Part shown: positions 18,710-27,934 of the stretch, in pieces
Position numbering within the stretch: position 1 is the stretch's first letter
Layout: each line of letters starts with the position of its first letter
Assembly: GCA_029260295.1 (NCBI GenBank)
Contig: JAJDDN010000006.1
Coordinates: 124,001-188,000, forward strand
Direction: 5' to 3'
Origin: Phycisphaerales bacterium
GTDB lineage: Bacteria; Planctomycetota; Phycisphaerae; Phycisphaerales; UBA1924
DNA: 64,000 bases
Program-made: the position numbers and the translations under genes
Notes under the pieces: model-generated
The model's database searches: none
The model's input: only the letters and a program-made list of their open reading frames with translations
What the model was told of the DNA's origin: nothing

Positions 18710-20434
18710 TTAGTTGCACCCACCAGAGAACGCCGTCAAGAACGACGAAATATCGAAGAAATCAAACGAACCATCACCAGTCAGATCCGCCTGTGGGTGC
18801 TGGGCTGTAAACTGGCCTAGGAAAGTTGCGATATCAAAGAAATCAAGATCGCCGCTCGGGGAGAAGTCCGCGATACACACCTTGGCCGTGATCGTGTACC
18901 TGCCCGGGGAGACCGCGGCAAGCGATTCAACTGAGCCGTCGGCGTAGTAAATTACAAGATCGGCCGCCGTCTCGTTCCCGATCCCGAAGTGAACAGACAG
19001 CTCCGACTGGGCCAAGAAGTTCGAGCCCGCCGACAAATACCGCACCTGCGTCATCCCGCCCGCGGTCAGTTCCACCCGCGTTCCGATCCCATCAGGAGCA
19101 AGCCCAGGAACACCATTTGTATTGAACGCCAGCGTGATCGCTGATCCGCCCGCCGAATCATTCCGCAGGCACACCATCGGCTGCCGGTTATTGAAAATCA
19201 GCACATCCTGATCACCATCGTTCTCGAGATCAACATTGAGGAGCCCACGCCCCTGCCCGACATCTGTGATCCCGCTGGCAACAGCGCTCTCGACAAAGTT
19301 CCCGGTCCCGTCGTTGGCAAAGAAAACGGTCGGGTCCATCTCGAAGCTCCCGGTGAACCCGTTGGTCGCGATGACATCGAGCCACCCGTCCTGATCGAAG
19401 TCCATCGCCGTGGCCCCCCAGCCCCAGTACCCCTCGTTGCATCCGGTCGCCACCGAGACTTCTTCGTATACATGATCAACCGCGGTCGCGCGATAGAACA
19501 TATTGCCCGATCCGCTCGATCCATCGCCATTAATCCGGCTTGTCGCGTACCAATCGAGACGCCCATCATTGTTCAGATCGCCAAAGGTATTCCCCATCCC
19601 GTTGGAATCAAGACCGGTTCCAGAACTCACGGTCTGGTTCGTAAAGGTCCCATCCCCGTTGTTGACGAGGTACCGAGAGGTAAAGAAATCGGCGACCCAC
19701 AGGATCTCTGGATACCGATCCCCGTCCATATCCACGAACTTGGGAACAAACCCACGCACCAAGGTCATGTCGGTATCGATCGCCGCGATGGTCACATCGG
19801 TAAAGGTCCCGTCCCCGTTATTGCGATACAGCTTGTTCCCGCCGAGCCAACCGGCCACGGCCATGTCAAGATCGCCATCAAGATCGTAATCCCCAAACGC
19901 CGCCGAGAACGCATCTCCAGCCGCCGGGTTGTTGGTCGATACGCCGGCAACGGCAGTCACATCCGTAAATGTGCCATTCCCGTTGTTGCGATAGAAAACA
20001 TTCTGCCCCGGCTCCATGTTCCCCGCAACACTGCCGGTTGAAGTCACAAAGATATCCAGATCCCCGTCATTGTCATAGTCCCCCACCGCTGCACCCGAAC
20101 CCCGGTGCGCCCGGGCGATTCCCGCGGCCGCCCCGCCTTCAGAGAAGTTCCCATTCCCATCGTTCCAATACAGCAAATCGACCCCCGCCGACCCACCAAT
20201 CACAAACAGGTCCTGGTCCCCGTCCCGATCAAAGTCACCAACCGCCCCACCCGTGGTCATAAACTCCATGTCAGGCCCGGCCCCAACAGTCATGTGTGAA
20301 TGCGTCAAACCCACCGCGCCGGTCTGCTCAACGAAGGTTACCGGACCAGCCATTGCCGAACCAGTAATACCGAAGATCACCCCAGCAGCCAACCCACTAG
20401 CCGACACACAAATAGTTCCACAACGAATCGTCAT
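18710..20434 (-). CDS. secreted FG-GAP/ASPIC-type repeat protein with dockerin-like C-terminus
   Basis: The 574 residues start with a signal peptide (SASGLAAGVIFGITGSAMA, cut after AMA). Multiple FG-GAP/VCBS-like repeats follow (D-x-DGDxDLF, NNGNGTFTDVT), which should fold as a beta-propeller. An ASPIC/UnbV-like domain comes next, including the YADGSVES segment. The tail has two dockerin-like calcium loops (GDLDFFDIATFLGQF and GDGSFDFFDISSFLTAF) and ends in GGCN. I moved the start to the ATG at 20434 because GGAGGAGATCGAG precedes it. The repeats suggest an extracellular binding or adhesion role; no enzyme motif is visible. Confidence 0.82.
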   Translation of the reverse strand: MTIRCGTICVSASGLAAGVIFGITGSAMAGPVTFVEQTGAVGLTHSHMTVGAGPDMEFMTTGGAVGDFDRDGDQDLFVIGGSAGVDLLYWNDGNGNFSEGGAAAGIARAHRGSGAAVGDYDNDGDLDIFVTSTGSVAGNMEPGQNVFYRNNGNGTFTDVTAVAGVSTNNPAAGDAFSAAFGDYDLDGDLDMAVAGWLGGNKLYRNNGDGTFTDVTIAAIDTDMTLVRGFVPKFVDMDGDRYPEILWVADFFTSRYLVNNGDGTFTNQTVSSGTGLDSNGMGNTFGDLNNDGRLDWYATSRINGDGSSGSGNMFYRATAVDHVYEEVSVATGCNEGYWGWGATAMDFDQDGWLDVIATNGFTGSFEMDPTVFFANDGTGNFVESAVASGITDVGQGRGLLNVDLENDGDQDVLIFNNRQPMVCLRNDSAGGSAITLAFNTNGVPGLAPDGIGTRVELTAGGMTQVRYLSAGSNFLAQSELSVHFGIGNETAADLVIYYADGSVESLAAVSPGRYTITAKVCIADFSPSGDLDFFDIATFLGQFTAQHPQADLTGDGSFDFFDISSFLTAFSGGCN

Positions 20435-20738
20435 CTCGATCTCCTCCTCAACTCCTGGCCAACACTTCAAATGTTCGGCCTCAGAGCCCTTTATTCTAAC
20501 AGAGATTCGTAAAAACACCTACATCTTTCTGCCACGAAATCTGCAAAAAGGACTAGAAAGTCCGAATACCTGTCCAACCTTGATTAATGGACAGTACAGA
20601 TGAGTGCCGAGGGTTTACCGAACTGGTGACACCCCAGGACCCGTTCACACCATTGATTCCAATCAACAAAGAGCCTCTTCCAAGGCACACCTACCATGTC
20701 ATTGCGTCCAATCTGGAGCATTTCTGTGGAGACAGGCT
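20435..20738. other. divergent intergenic region (about 300 bp)
   Basis: The stretch lies between the leftward FG-GAP gene and the rightward glycosyltransferase and must hold promoters for both. It is AT-richer near 20470-20600. I see no clear -35/-10 pair, palindrome or RNA gene in it. Confidence 0.4.
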
Positions 20739-21659
20739 ATGAACACGGGTAGCACAATCCTGCCTCTTATGAAGCGAGCGTTCGTCCCGCTGGGGCTCCG
20801 CCTGGGTACATTTGACGCCCACGCCCCAAAGCCCATTTCGACACCTATGCGATCCCCCGTACAAAACCCCGGCCCCACACTCAAAGTCTCGATCGTGACC
20901 CCTTCCTTCAACCAGGGCCGGTTTCTCGAAGAAACGATCAGCAGCGTTCTCGATCAGGACTATCCGAACTTTCAGTACATCATTCAAGATGGAGGCTCAA
21001 CTGATCACTCCGTCGAAATTATCAACCATCACGCCAAGAACCTCAAATACTGGACCTCGGCACCGGACAAAGGACAAGCCGATGCGATCAATCTTGGATT
21101 CGCTCAATCCGACGGCGAGATCATGGCCTGGCTCAACGCCGACGACATACTGCTCCCCGGAGCGATCTCGATTGTCGCTCAATACTTCCAGGATCACCCT
21201 CAAACGGATGTCGTCTACGGGCACCGCGTGGTAATCAATCAATCCTCAAACGAAGTCGGACGATGGATTCTCCCCAAACACAGAGCCTCGGCCCTGCTCT
21301 GGAGAGACTATGTTCCTCAGGAAACAATGTTCTGGCGCCGCTCGCTCTGGGACCGGGTCGGCGGGCAGGTGCGTTCTGATTATCAGTTTGCCATGGACTG
21401 GGAACTGATCAGCCGTTTTCATACAGCGGGCGCCCGGTTTGATCGCCTCCCCCACTTTCTTGCATGCTTCCGCACACACGACACCCAAAAAAGTCTCACG
21501 CAACGCGTTGAGGTCGGAGAGCTGGAGTTCTCACAGATCCGCCAGACGCTGTTGCAACGACCCAACGCACGGCTAGCGGCTCAAATCTCAGGACTCGGAT
21601 ACCTCGCCGAATCGATGCTCTGGCACTGGGCGTACCGATCCCGGGGCTTGTGCAGATAG
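20739..21659 (+). CDS. family 2 glycosyltransferase
   Basis: The protein has 306 residues from the ATG at 20739, chosen because GGAG lies 8 bases upstream; the frame is open for 45 more codons. The GT-A core shows VSIVTPSFNQGRFLEETISSVLDQDYPN near residue 40, IIQDGGSTDHSVEII, and WLNADDIL as the DxD-equivalent metal/nucleotide-sugar motif. A later FRTHDTQKS segment is typical of this subgroup. It should transfer a sugar in the cytoplasm during glycan assembly. It is divergent from the rest of the glycan genes but in the same neighbourhood. Confidence 0.85.
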   Translation: MNTGSTILPLMKRAFVPLGLRLGTFDAHAPKPISTPMRSPVQNPGPTLKVSIVTPSFNQGRFLEETISSVLDQDYPNFQYIIQDGGSTDHSVEIINHHAKNLKYWTSAPDKGQADAINLGFAQSDGEIMAWLNADDILLPGAISIVAQYFQDHPQTDVVYGHRVVINQSSNEVGRWILPKHRASALLWRDYVPQETMFWRRSLWDRVGGQVRSDYQFAMDWELISRFHTAGARFDRLPHFLACFRTHDTQKSLTQRVEVGELEFSQIRQTLLQRPNARLAAQISGLGYLAESMLWHWAYRSRGLCR

Positions 21660-21701
21660 AGCTTAATCTGTAGTCAATATGCCATTCTGTAGAATGGTGC
21701 T

Positions 21702-22655
21702 TCACCGCCACCAGCATTCGCCGCGCTCTTGAAGCACCGCAAAATGCCAGTTGTACGCCCGCAGCCTTGTCCGCCCGATCAATACCCTGAGCGTGCCCCA
21801 GCACACACAAAACACCCCCATCCGGATCTTGGACGCCCGCGGCGGCTTGTCGCAGCACCCCTTGCGATCAAAATTCAGATACAGGAACCTGTAGATATCC
21901 GCGATCCATCCACCAAGCGGGCCGTGATCTTTGATTACACGGTAAGCCTCGACGGAAAACTGATACCCCATACTCCCGCTCTTGTTGTCATCGGAAAAAT
22001 AATACCGAGAAAGCGTCTGATTAGTCGTCAACAGTTTCGCCCCCGCACCCCGCATCCGCGCCCAGTAGTCCCAATCAAAGGCAAGGTTATAACTCCGATC
22101 GAGCTCCCCGATCCGCTCATGCAGACCCGCCCGCCAGAAGGTCGCGGACTGCTCGACCACATTCTGCATCCCGATGATGTCCCAGGTATCGTCTCTGGCC
22201 TCGACAACAAACCTCAATCCATCGGCAAAGACCCGTTCGCAGTCGCCGATGACGACATCGGCATCCGGGTTCTCCGCCATAACCTTACCAACCTGCAACA
22301 ACGCGCCGGGCAGCAGCTCGTCATCAGAGCAAAGCCAGCAGTGGATCTCGCCGTCCGCCAAGGAAAAGCCCTTGTTGATCCCGTCGGCCTGCCCGTCGTC
22401 GGGTTCGTTGATCAGCACATCGATACTCGAGCGATGCCTCTGGATCGACTCCCAAGATGAATCTTTACTCCCCCCATCGGCAACAATAATCTGCAGATCC
22501 GGATACCCCTGCCCGAGCACACTCTGGATCGCGCGCTCAAAGCCGTCACCCGAGTTGAGGTTCGGGATAACCAGACTGATCCTCGGAAGAATAACCCGAT
22601 CCGTATAGTCATTCACGCCCACCGGCTCTTGATTTGCTGCTGAGATCATCCCCAT
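21702..22655 (-). CDS. family 2 glycosyltransferase
   Basis: The protein has 317 residues from ATG 22655, which has GGAGAG upstream. The GT-A core begins ISLVIPNLNSGDGFERAIQSVLGQGYPD, then IIVADGGSKDSS and CWLCSDDELLPGAL as the metal site. It belongs to the same subfamily as the glycosyltransferase at 20.7 kb. Its start overlaps the end of the FkbM methyltransferase upstream by 10 bases. The two genes and the fused FkbM/GT2 gene before them form a tight operon. Confidence 0.85.
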   Translation of the reverse strand: MGMISAANQEPVGVNDYTDRVILPRISLVIPNLNSGDGFERAIQSVLGQGYPDLQIIVADGGSKDSSWESIQRHRSSIDVLINEPDDGQADGINKGFSLADGEIHCWLCSDDELLPGALLQVGKVMAENPDADVVIGDCERVFADGLRFVVEARDDTWDIIGMQNVVEQSATFWRAGLHERIGELDRSYNLAFDWDYWARMRGAGAKLLTTNQTLSRYYFSDDNKSGSMGYQFSVEAYRVIKDHGPLGGWIADIYRFLYLNFDRKGCCDKPPRASKIRMGVFCVCWGTLRVLIGRTRLRAYNWHFAVLQERGECWWR

Positions 22656-23392
22656 CGATTGCTCTCCACGATTGGGCTTGAGCTGCAGACAAAGACAAAA
22701 TCCGCTTGGCCGAGATCCTCTTGGAACGGCCTCCGCAAACTTCCTGCAATGTCGAACATGATGAACCCGAGTGATGCCATTTTCTCTATGATCTCGTGCA
22801 CCAATGGGCACTCGGGCATGAAGCGGAAGAAGTTGACCTCGAGTATCACAACCTCGGCATTGGCGATTGTATTGAGCCCCCCATTGAGGACTTTCATCTC
22901 GTAGCCTTGAACATCAATCTTAATAAGATTCGGCTGTTCGAGTTCACCGCTTTCGACAAGAGCGTCCAGCGTCTTTACCGGAACAGTCCTCGCTACCTGA
23001 TCAATATTGCCTTCGTAATAATCGAGCAGCGTGCTGCCATCAAAGTCTGGTGTCAGATTGATAACACACTGCCCCGCCTCATCACCGATCGCGCATAGAT
23101 CGTACCGATACCGCTTACGAGACTTGCATAACGCACGGAGATTCGGCTCGCTCTCATCAAGCGGATCGAACATATAGAACTCAGCATCACGAAAGATCTT
23201 CCCCGCTCCGAAACTCCAGTACCCCTTGGCGGCACCAATATCAGCAACCACGCCCGGAGCAAAGCCCTTGCGTCGAAGATGCACCAGTGCTTTATGCATA
23301 TCCCGATCAAAGCTCGGCGCAATCCCACAAACACTCGAGAACTTTCCAGTCAATCGCCTGATCGCGGGATGGATGACTTGCGTAATACTCAC
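22646..23392 (-). CDS. FkbM-family methyltransferase
   Basis: The 248 residues carry an SAM-binding start VVADIGAAKGYWSFGAG near residue 46. The family hallmarks VPVKTLDALVESGELEQPNLIKIDVQGYEMKVL and VVILEVNF are present. FkbM-type enzymes usually O-methylate sugars or polyketides; here a sugar of the surface glycan is likely from context. The gene is coupled by a 4-base overlap to the fused gene upstream and by a 10-base overlap to the glycosyltransferase downstream. Confidence 0.82.
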   Translation of the reverse strand: MSITQVIHPAIRRLTGKFSSVCGIAPSFDRDMHKALVHLRRKGFAPGVVADIGAAKGYWSFGAGKIFRDAEFYMFDPLDESEPNLRALCKSRKRYRYDLCAIGDEAGQCVINLTPDFDGSTLLDYYEGNIDQVARTVPVKTLDALVESGELEQPNLIKIDVQGYEMKVLNGGLNTIANAEVVILEVNFFRFMPECPLVHEIIEKMASLGFIMFDIAGSLRRPFQEDLGQADFVFVCSSSPIVESNRWG

Positions 23393-25974
23393 GCCTCACC
23401 ATTTTCTGAATCGGGATTTGAAAGCGGTGTCTCCGACGGACAGCTTGACTGATCCGATGCCGCACGCATATAGCCGATATCCCATCGCCAGTGCACAAAG
23501 CCGTGCTTCAATGCCCCGATCAATCCAAACTTCTTTCTGCTATACAACGACTTTGAAAGCCGAAAGACCGCTCTTTGAACGAGCCACAACTGCCTCTTGA
23601 AATACGGGACCGCATTGACCTCTCGCCCAACAATCCGCTCCAAGGCAACAAACGCCTGCCCATGACCCTCGAGTATTTTACAGAGATACTTCCTATTGAA
23701 CCGGTCGGCTTTCATGAAGTGCTTCAGGCAAAGCGATGGCTGGTACGAGCAAGCGTACCCCTCGTAGTTTGCGCATCTGTTCATGAGCGTGTCTTCCCCG
23801 CTCGAGAGCACCTTGCCTCGACGCCCGAGCACCTTGTTCAGATCGTGGTCCTCGATCGTACTTGCAAACCGTTCGACAATCGGCCGCCTGACGACCATAC
23901 CGGCCCCGATCGGATCCCACTCCCCCCAGTGCGTCGCCTTCGAGGTGTTGGGCTCGTCGCCATGATTGCGAACACCCAGATGAGGGAGCAGATCAAGAAT
24001 CCAGATGGGCGGGTCGGTCTCAAGAACCGCCTCTGATACCCCGCCAAAGCACCCGATCGCCGGGTCCGCCTGTGCGATTGAAATCGATTGAGCCAGGTAG
24101 TCTGGAGCAAGCGCGTTATCGTCATCTACAAAGAGAATCAACGGGCTGGTCGTCGCCCGCATCCCCGCGATCCTTGCGAATGAAAGACCCGCGCGGGATT
24201 CCTGAACCACCCGGAGCCCCAGCACCCCGCCTGGATCCAGCTCGCCGGCATCAATCGCTGGTGTCGAGTTGTTATCAACAATCACAAGCTCAAACCTCGA
24301 AGAATCAAGCGTCTGAGCCTTGATGGAATCGAGCGTCCATTTCAGGAGATCCATCCGCGGATTGTGTGTACACAGAATCACTGAAATACAGGGTGCATCA
24401 GAGACACACTGATCCGCCCCATTCTCCGCCCCCAGATCAATCCTCATGGCCTCGGGCCAGAGTCTCCGGACTCGCCCCAGATCGGCACGGAGATCAGACA
24501 GCCATGGCGCTTTATCAGGCACCAAAGTCGCGATCACACCGCGACCCATCGGGATCCGGATCAACCGCTCAAGAACCCCCCCGTACTGGCTCGCCAGCGA
24601 AGCCGCGGCCGAAAGATTTGTATTGGACAGATCCAACTGTTGGCGGAGCGAGCCATTGAGAAGACGGGTTGATTGAAGCTCATGCGCCATATCGCGGCTT
24701 GACTCAATAAGAGCTTCGCCAATGTCCTGATCTGCCCCGAGCTCCTGGCCATCACCAAGCGTGGTCGCCACCGTGCTGATTGTCTCACGCAGTTGTTCGC
24801 TCTTTTGCTCCGCATTGCTAAGCCGGAGTTCGGCTGATGCGCGTGCCTCTTGCTCGTTCTTTCGGTCCGCCTCTACCTTGATAATGTCCTGCAATGAATG
24901 GGAAACTGCTTTACGCAATGAGTCCCGATCGCTGTTGGCTTCGTTGACCCTTGCCTCAACTTCAGCGATCGCATCACGCAGGTCGCTACGATCTGCATTG
25001 GCTTCCTGCAATAGATCGTTGAGCCGTGTGTTGGATTCTTCTTGCTCGCGAAGGGTAGAGGCGTTCTGCTCTGATCCCCAAGCCTTCTGAACCAATGACC
25101 CCGCCCATTTGGAGCGAAGCGCCAGATCCTTAGCAATCTGCAGGCGGGATTGATCCGACGAATCAAGCCGCGCCTGGACCTCCTCTGGATCGCGTACCGC
25201 CAGCACATTGTCGTACCAGAGCGGACCTGAAATTTCCAATGGCTCGATCCGGTTCTTCTCTGCATCAAACCGGAACAGCCCAAGCCCCGCATCAATAAGC
25301 ATCCCCGCAAGCTCTTGGGTGGAACTCGAGCATCGCTGGAGATTCTTCTCGTCGAACTCCATCATTACGATGTCAATCTTCCCACTCTTGATTGCCCCAG
25401 AAACTCCCGCAAGCGCCTCGGGCTCTGACCCTTCAACATCCAGCTTGAGGATGGCAACACGATCAATCGCTCGCTCGGAGATCAATCCATCAAGAGTGAT
25501 TATCTTGGTATCAAAGCCAGGGGCACTCTCATCGGACAACGCGGTTGTATAGGCCAGCCGCCCAGAATCCTCAACTGAGAACCGGGCCTCGCCCTCGTCT
25601 TCCCCGAGTGCACAGCCAACAATCTCGACCCCTGTAAACTGCTCGGTATTGATCCCTATCAGATCGACGAGCTCTTCGACCGGCTCGACAGCGATCACAC
25701 GCCCACCCTGCCCGACAACTTGAGCGGCAAGCCTCGAATACAGCCCGCAATGCGCCCCGCCGTCAATGACCACATCGCCATCTCTCAGGTACAGCCACCA
25801 GAATGCCTGCTCGGCGTTCTCGTACCAACCCTCAGAAATAAACCGAGCCACTTCGTCGTTTTTGGGATAAGCCATCCATCCTACATGAGGGACAAGGATG
25901 TCTGTTCGGGTTTCCATAAAACTCACTCTGTTCATACCACGACTCGTCCCGATGATAAAAGACTCGGCATCCAC
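23389..25974 (-). CDS. fusion: FkbM methyltransferase - coiled coil - family 2 glycosyltransferase
   Basis: This is a single frame of 861 residues with three parts. Residues ~55-250 are an FkbM methyltransferase (DGDVVIDGGAHCGLYSRLAAQ, IITLDGLISERAIDRVAIL and a following LDVEGSEPEAL). Residues ~290-440 are polar, heptad-like and rich in Glu, Arg, Ala and Leu, most likely a long coiled coil. Residues ~520-790 are a GT2 domain (ISVILCTHNPRMDLLKWTLDSI, LFVDDDN as the metal site). The fusion would hold a methylating and a sugar-transferring active site at a fixed distance. The start may also be at an internal Met near residue 14 or 20. Confidence 0.85.
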   Translation of the reverse strand: MDAESFIIGTSRGMNRVSFMETRTDILVPHVGWMAYPKNDEVARFISEGWYENAEQAFWWLYLRDGDVVIDGGAHCGLYSRLAAQVVGQGGRVIAVEPVEELVDLIGINTEQFTGVEIVGCALGEDEGEARFSVEDSGRLAYTTALSDESAPGFDTKIITLDGLISERAIDRVAILKLDVEGSEPEALAGVSGAIKSGKIDIVMMEFDEKNLQRCSSSTQELAGMLIDAGLGLFRFDAEKNRIEPLEISGPLWYDNVLAVRDPEEVQARLDSSDQSRLQIAKDLALRSKWAGSLVQKAWGSEQNASTLREQEESNTRLNDLLQEANADRSDLRDAIAEVEARVNEANSDRDSLRKAVSHSLQDIIKVEADRKNEQEARASAELRLSNAEQKSEQLRETISTVATTLGDGQELGADQDIGEALIESSRDMAHELQSTRLLNGSLRQQLDLSNTNLSAAASLASQYGGVLERLIRIPMGRGVIATLVPDKAPWLSDLRADLGRVRRLWPEAMRIDLGAENGADQCVSDAPCISVILCTHNPRMDLLKWTLDSIKAQTLDSSRFELVIVDNNSTPAIDAGELDPGGVLGLRVVQESRAGLSFARIAGMRATTSPLILFVDDDNALAPDYLAQSISIAQADPAIGCFGGVSEAVLETDPPIWILDLLPHLGVRNHGDEPNTSKATHWGEWDPIGAGMVVRRPIVERFASTIEDHDLNKVLGRRGKVLSSGEDTLMNRCANYEGYACSYQPSLCLKHFMKADRFNRKYLCKILEGHGQAFVALERIVGREVNAVPYFKRQLWLVQRAVFRLSKSLYSRKKFGLIGALKHGFVHWRWDIGYMRAASDQSSCPSETPLSNPDSENGEA

Positions 25975-25995
25975 CCGAAGGTCCAGGCAGACCCT

Positions 25996-26922
25996 TTATC
26001 CAAGCAGCGGACATTTTGCACAAGCCGAAACTTCATGCCTGCTCGGGATCCGGGTCCGCAGGCGTCGGCGTTCGGGGTGATTATACAACTCCAAAAGTGT
26101 GCTGTCTTGGATATTCCCAAAGCCGTGCTCGGCGTCATGGTCGATACAGCAGTACGCGTCCCGCCCGTTTGCAAGTATCTGCAGCGTGAACCATTGCATG
26201 CACGGGACATCCGGGATATCCGTGTAAAACCCGCACTCAACCTTGCCCATCCAGTCCATCCTCGGATTGACAACCGCCTCAAACCCGGGCCACCGAGATC
26301 CGCACCATTCAAGAAACGCCCCATCGGCATCGGTCCCGTCCCCCACCCGGCTAATCCGCGGAGCAATCGGGAACTCGCCGGATTCAACCGCCCCGTGCAA
26401 TCGGTCGAGATTCTTGACCGTGCGATCAAACGGGATCTGCATCACCCGCTCGTACTCCTCGGGCCGGTGGTCGTTGAAGCTCACATTAAACAACTGAAAC
26501 CGCTGGATCTCCATCAACCGATCGAGCATCGACGCGTTGAGCGGCGAGCCATTGGTAAAGAGTATGAGGCTCGCATTCTTGAATCGTGTATTGATCTCGC
26601 CCAGGAACGGCAACAGCCTCTTATCAAGAAAGGGCTCATTGATCCGCGATGGATTTATAGCAAACGGAAGATCCGAAGGGATCTCCTCCAGGTCCGTCAT
26701 GATCTTCTCGAGCAGTTCGTCACTCATCCGCTCGTTCTTCCGCTCCATCGTTGGGTACGGACAAAAATCACACCCCGCATTACAAACCGCCAGTGTCTCG
26801 ATCCCGATCCGCATCGGAAAATCAACATACCGAGATTTCGATTTTTCCAAGACATCAAGCCCGTATGCCCGTTCTGATTCCGACAACTCCCGGGATATTT
26901 TCTTCTCAGTGAACTCAGACAC
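25996..26922 (-). CDS. radical SAM/SPASM-type protein
   Basis: The protein has 308 residues. CNAGCDFC (Cys47, Cys51, Cys54) is the CX3CX2C site for the radical SAM [4Fe-4S] cluster. The C-terminus has PCMQWFTLQILANGRDAYCC and GNIQDSTLLELYNHPERRRL and ends in CAKCPLLG, a SPASM-like auxiliary cluster region. Such proteins in glycan clusters have been linked to sugar or peptide modification; the substrate here is unknown. The gene lies directly upstream of the fused FkbM/GT2 gene on the same strand with only ~20 bases between. Confidence 0.82.
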   Translation of the reverse strand: MSEFTEKKISRELSESERAYGLDVLEKSKSRYVDFPMRIGIETLAVCNAGCDFCPYPTMERKNERMSDELLEKIMTDLEEIPSDLPFAINPSRINEPFLDKRLLPFLGEINTRFKNASLILFTNGSPLNASMLDRLMEIQRFQLFNVSFNDHRPEEYERVMQIPFDRTVKNLDRLHGAVESGEFPIAPRISRVGDGTDADGAFLEWCGSRWPGFEAVVNPRMDWMGKVECGFYTDIPDVPCMQWFTLQILANGRDAYCCIDHDAEHGFGNIQDSTLLELYNHPERRRLRTRIPSRHEVSACAKCPLLG

Positions 26923-27075
26923 AAGGGGCTCCGTATCTCAAACCGTGGCAACGCAATATCGTAGTACCACCGGCCACAATAGACCCAAGGCCTCTAGGCC
27001 GTAACACCCAAATGAGGCATAGACTGGCACTTGGGTACCCGCAAGCAGAACATCCCGAACCTCACAGCCGCATTT

Positions 27076-27879
27076 ATGATGTCCAAGCTCACCGCGATGC
27101 TCCGACCGCCACCATCGCCCGAGTCGTTCGTGCTCTTCATCGGCTACCCACGCAGCGGCCACTCGCTTCTCGGCGCCCTGATCAACGCCCACCCACAAGC
27201 AATCCTCTCCCACGAACTCGACGCCCTCCGCTATATCGAAGCGGGATTCTCTCGGAAACAAGTACTCTCGATGATCCTCTCCAGAGACCGATGGTTCCAA
27301 AAACGCGAACGAGAGTGGGAAGGGTACAGCTATCAGGTCACGCCCGATCCAGATCGCCGCACGAATCAAACACTGGTCATGGGAGACAAAAAAGGCGCGG
27401 GCACCACCGCGAGGATCGGGAAGAACCCAGAACTCCTCGGCCAACTCGATAACAGGATGCAATGTAGAGTTAGATTGATCCACTACATCCGAAACCCGTT
27501 CGACACCATCTCAACCATGTCCCGCAAAGGCCCGCATCCCTACGGCCAAGGCATTGACGGCGCAATGAAGTTCTTCAGCGAACTCCACGCGATCAATACC
27601 GACATCTCTTCAAGCAGACCCGGCAGTGTGCTGACCGTGCATCATGAGAATCTCATCGGTTCACCAGAGAGTGTGCTGCGAGAGCTATTCGAGTTTCTTT
27701 CACTTAAAACAACGCCCCCCCAGATTGATCGGATGAAAGAGCTCATCTTCCCAACCCCCTCTTTGAGCCGGGACAGTGTTCAATGGGACTCTTCTCAGAT
27801 CGAGTTCGTCGATCGGCTTATTGACTCAAGCCCCGCCCTTGCCCGGTACGCCACATGCGCAAGGCCCACACCCGTATAG
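27076..27879 (+). CDS. sulfotransferase-family protein
   Basis: Near the N-terminus is FVLFIGYPRSGHSLLGALINAHP, a PAPS-loop-like motif of the sulfotransferase_1/3 superfamily. LIHYIRNPFDTISTM near residue 150 matches the 3'-phosphate-binding block, and VHHENLIGSPESVLRELFEFL matches the late conserved segment. Two adjacent ATGs (27076, 27079) can start it; neither has a clear ribosome-binding site. It is divergent from the radical SAM gene and directly followed by another sulfotransferase-like gene. Confidence 0.72.
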   Translation: MMSKLTAMLRPPPSPESFVLFIGYPRSGHSLLGALINAHPQAILSHELDALRYIEAGFSRKQVLSMILSRDRWFQKREREWEGYSYQVTPDPDRRTNQTLVMGDKKGAGTTARIGKNPELLGQLDNRMQCRVRLIHYIRNPFDTISTMSRKGPHPYGQGIDGAMKFFSELHAINTDISSSRPGSVLTVHHENLIGSPESVLRELFEFLSLKTTPPQIDRMKELIFPTPSLSRDSVQWDSSQIEFVDRLIDSSPALARYATCARPTPV

Positions 27880-27934
27880 AATAATCCGCAGACATATCCC
27901 CTCCCAAACACCCCGCATCCGAAGGTCCAACCCC

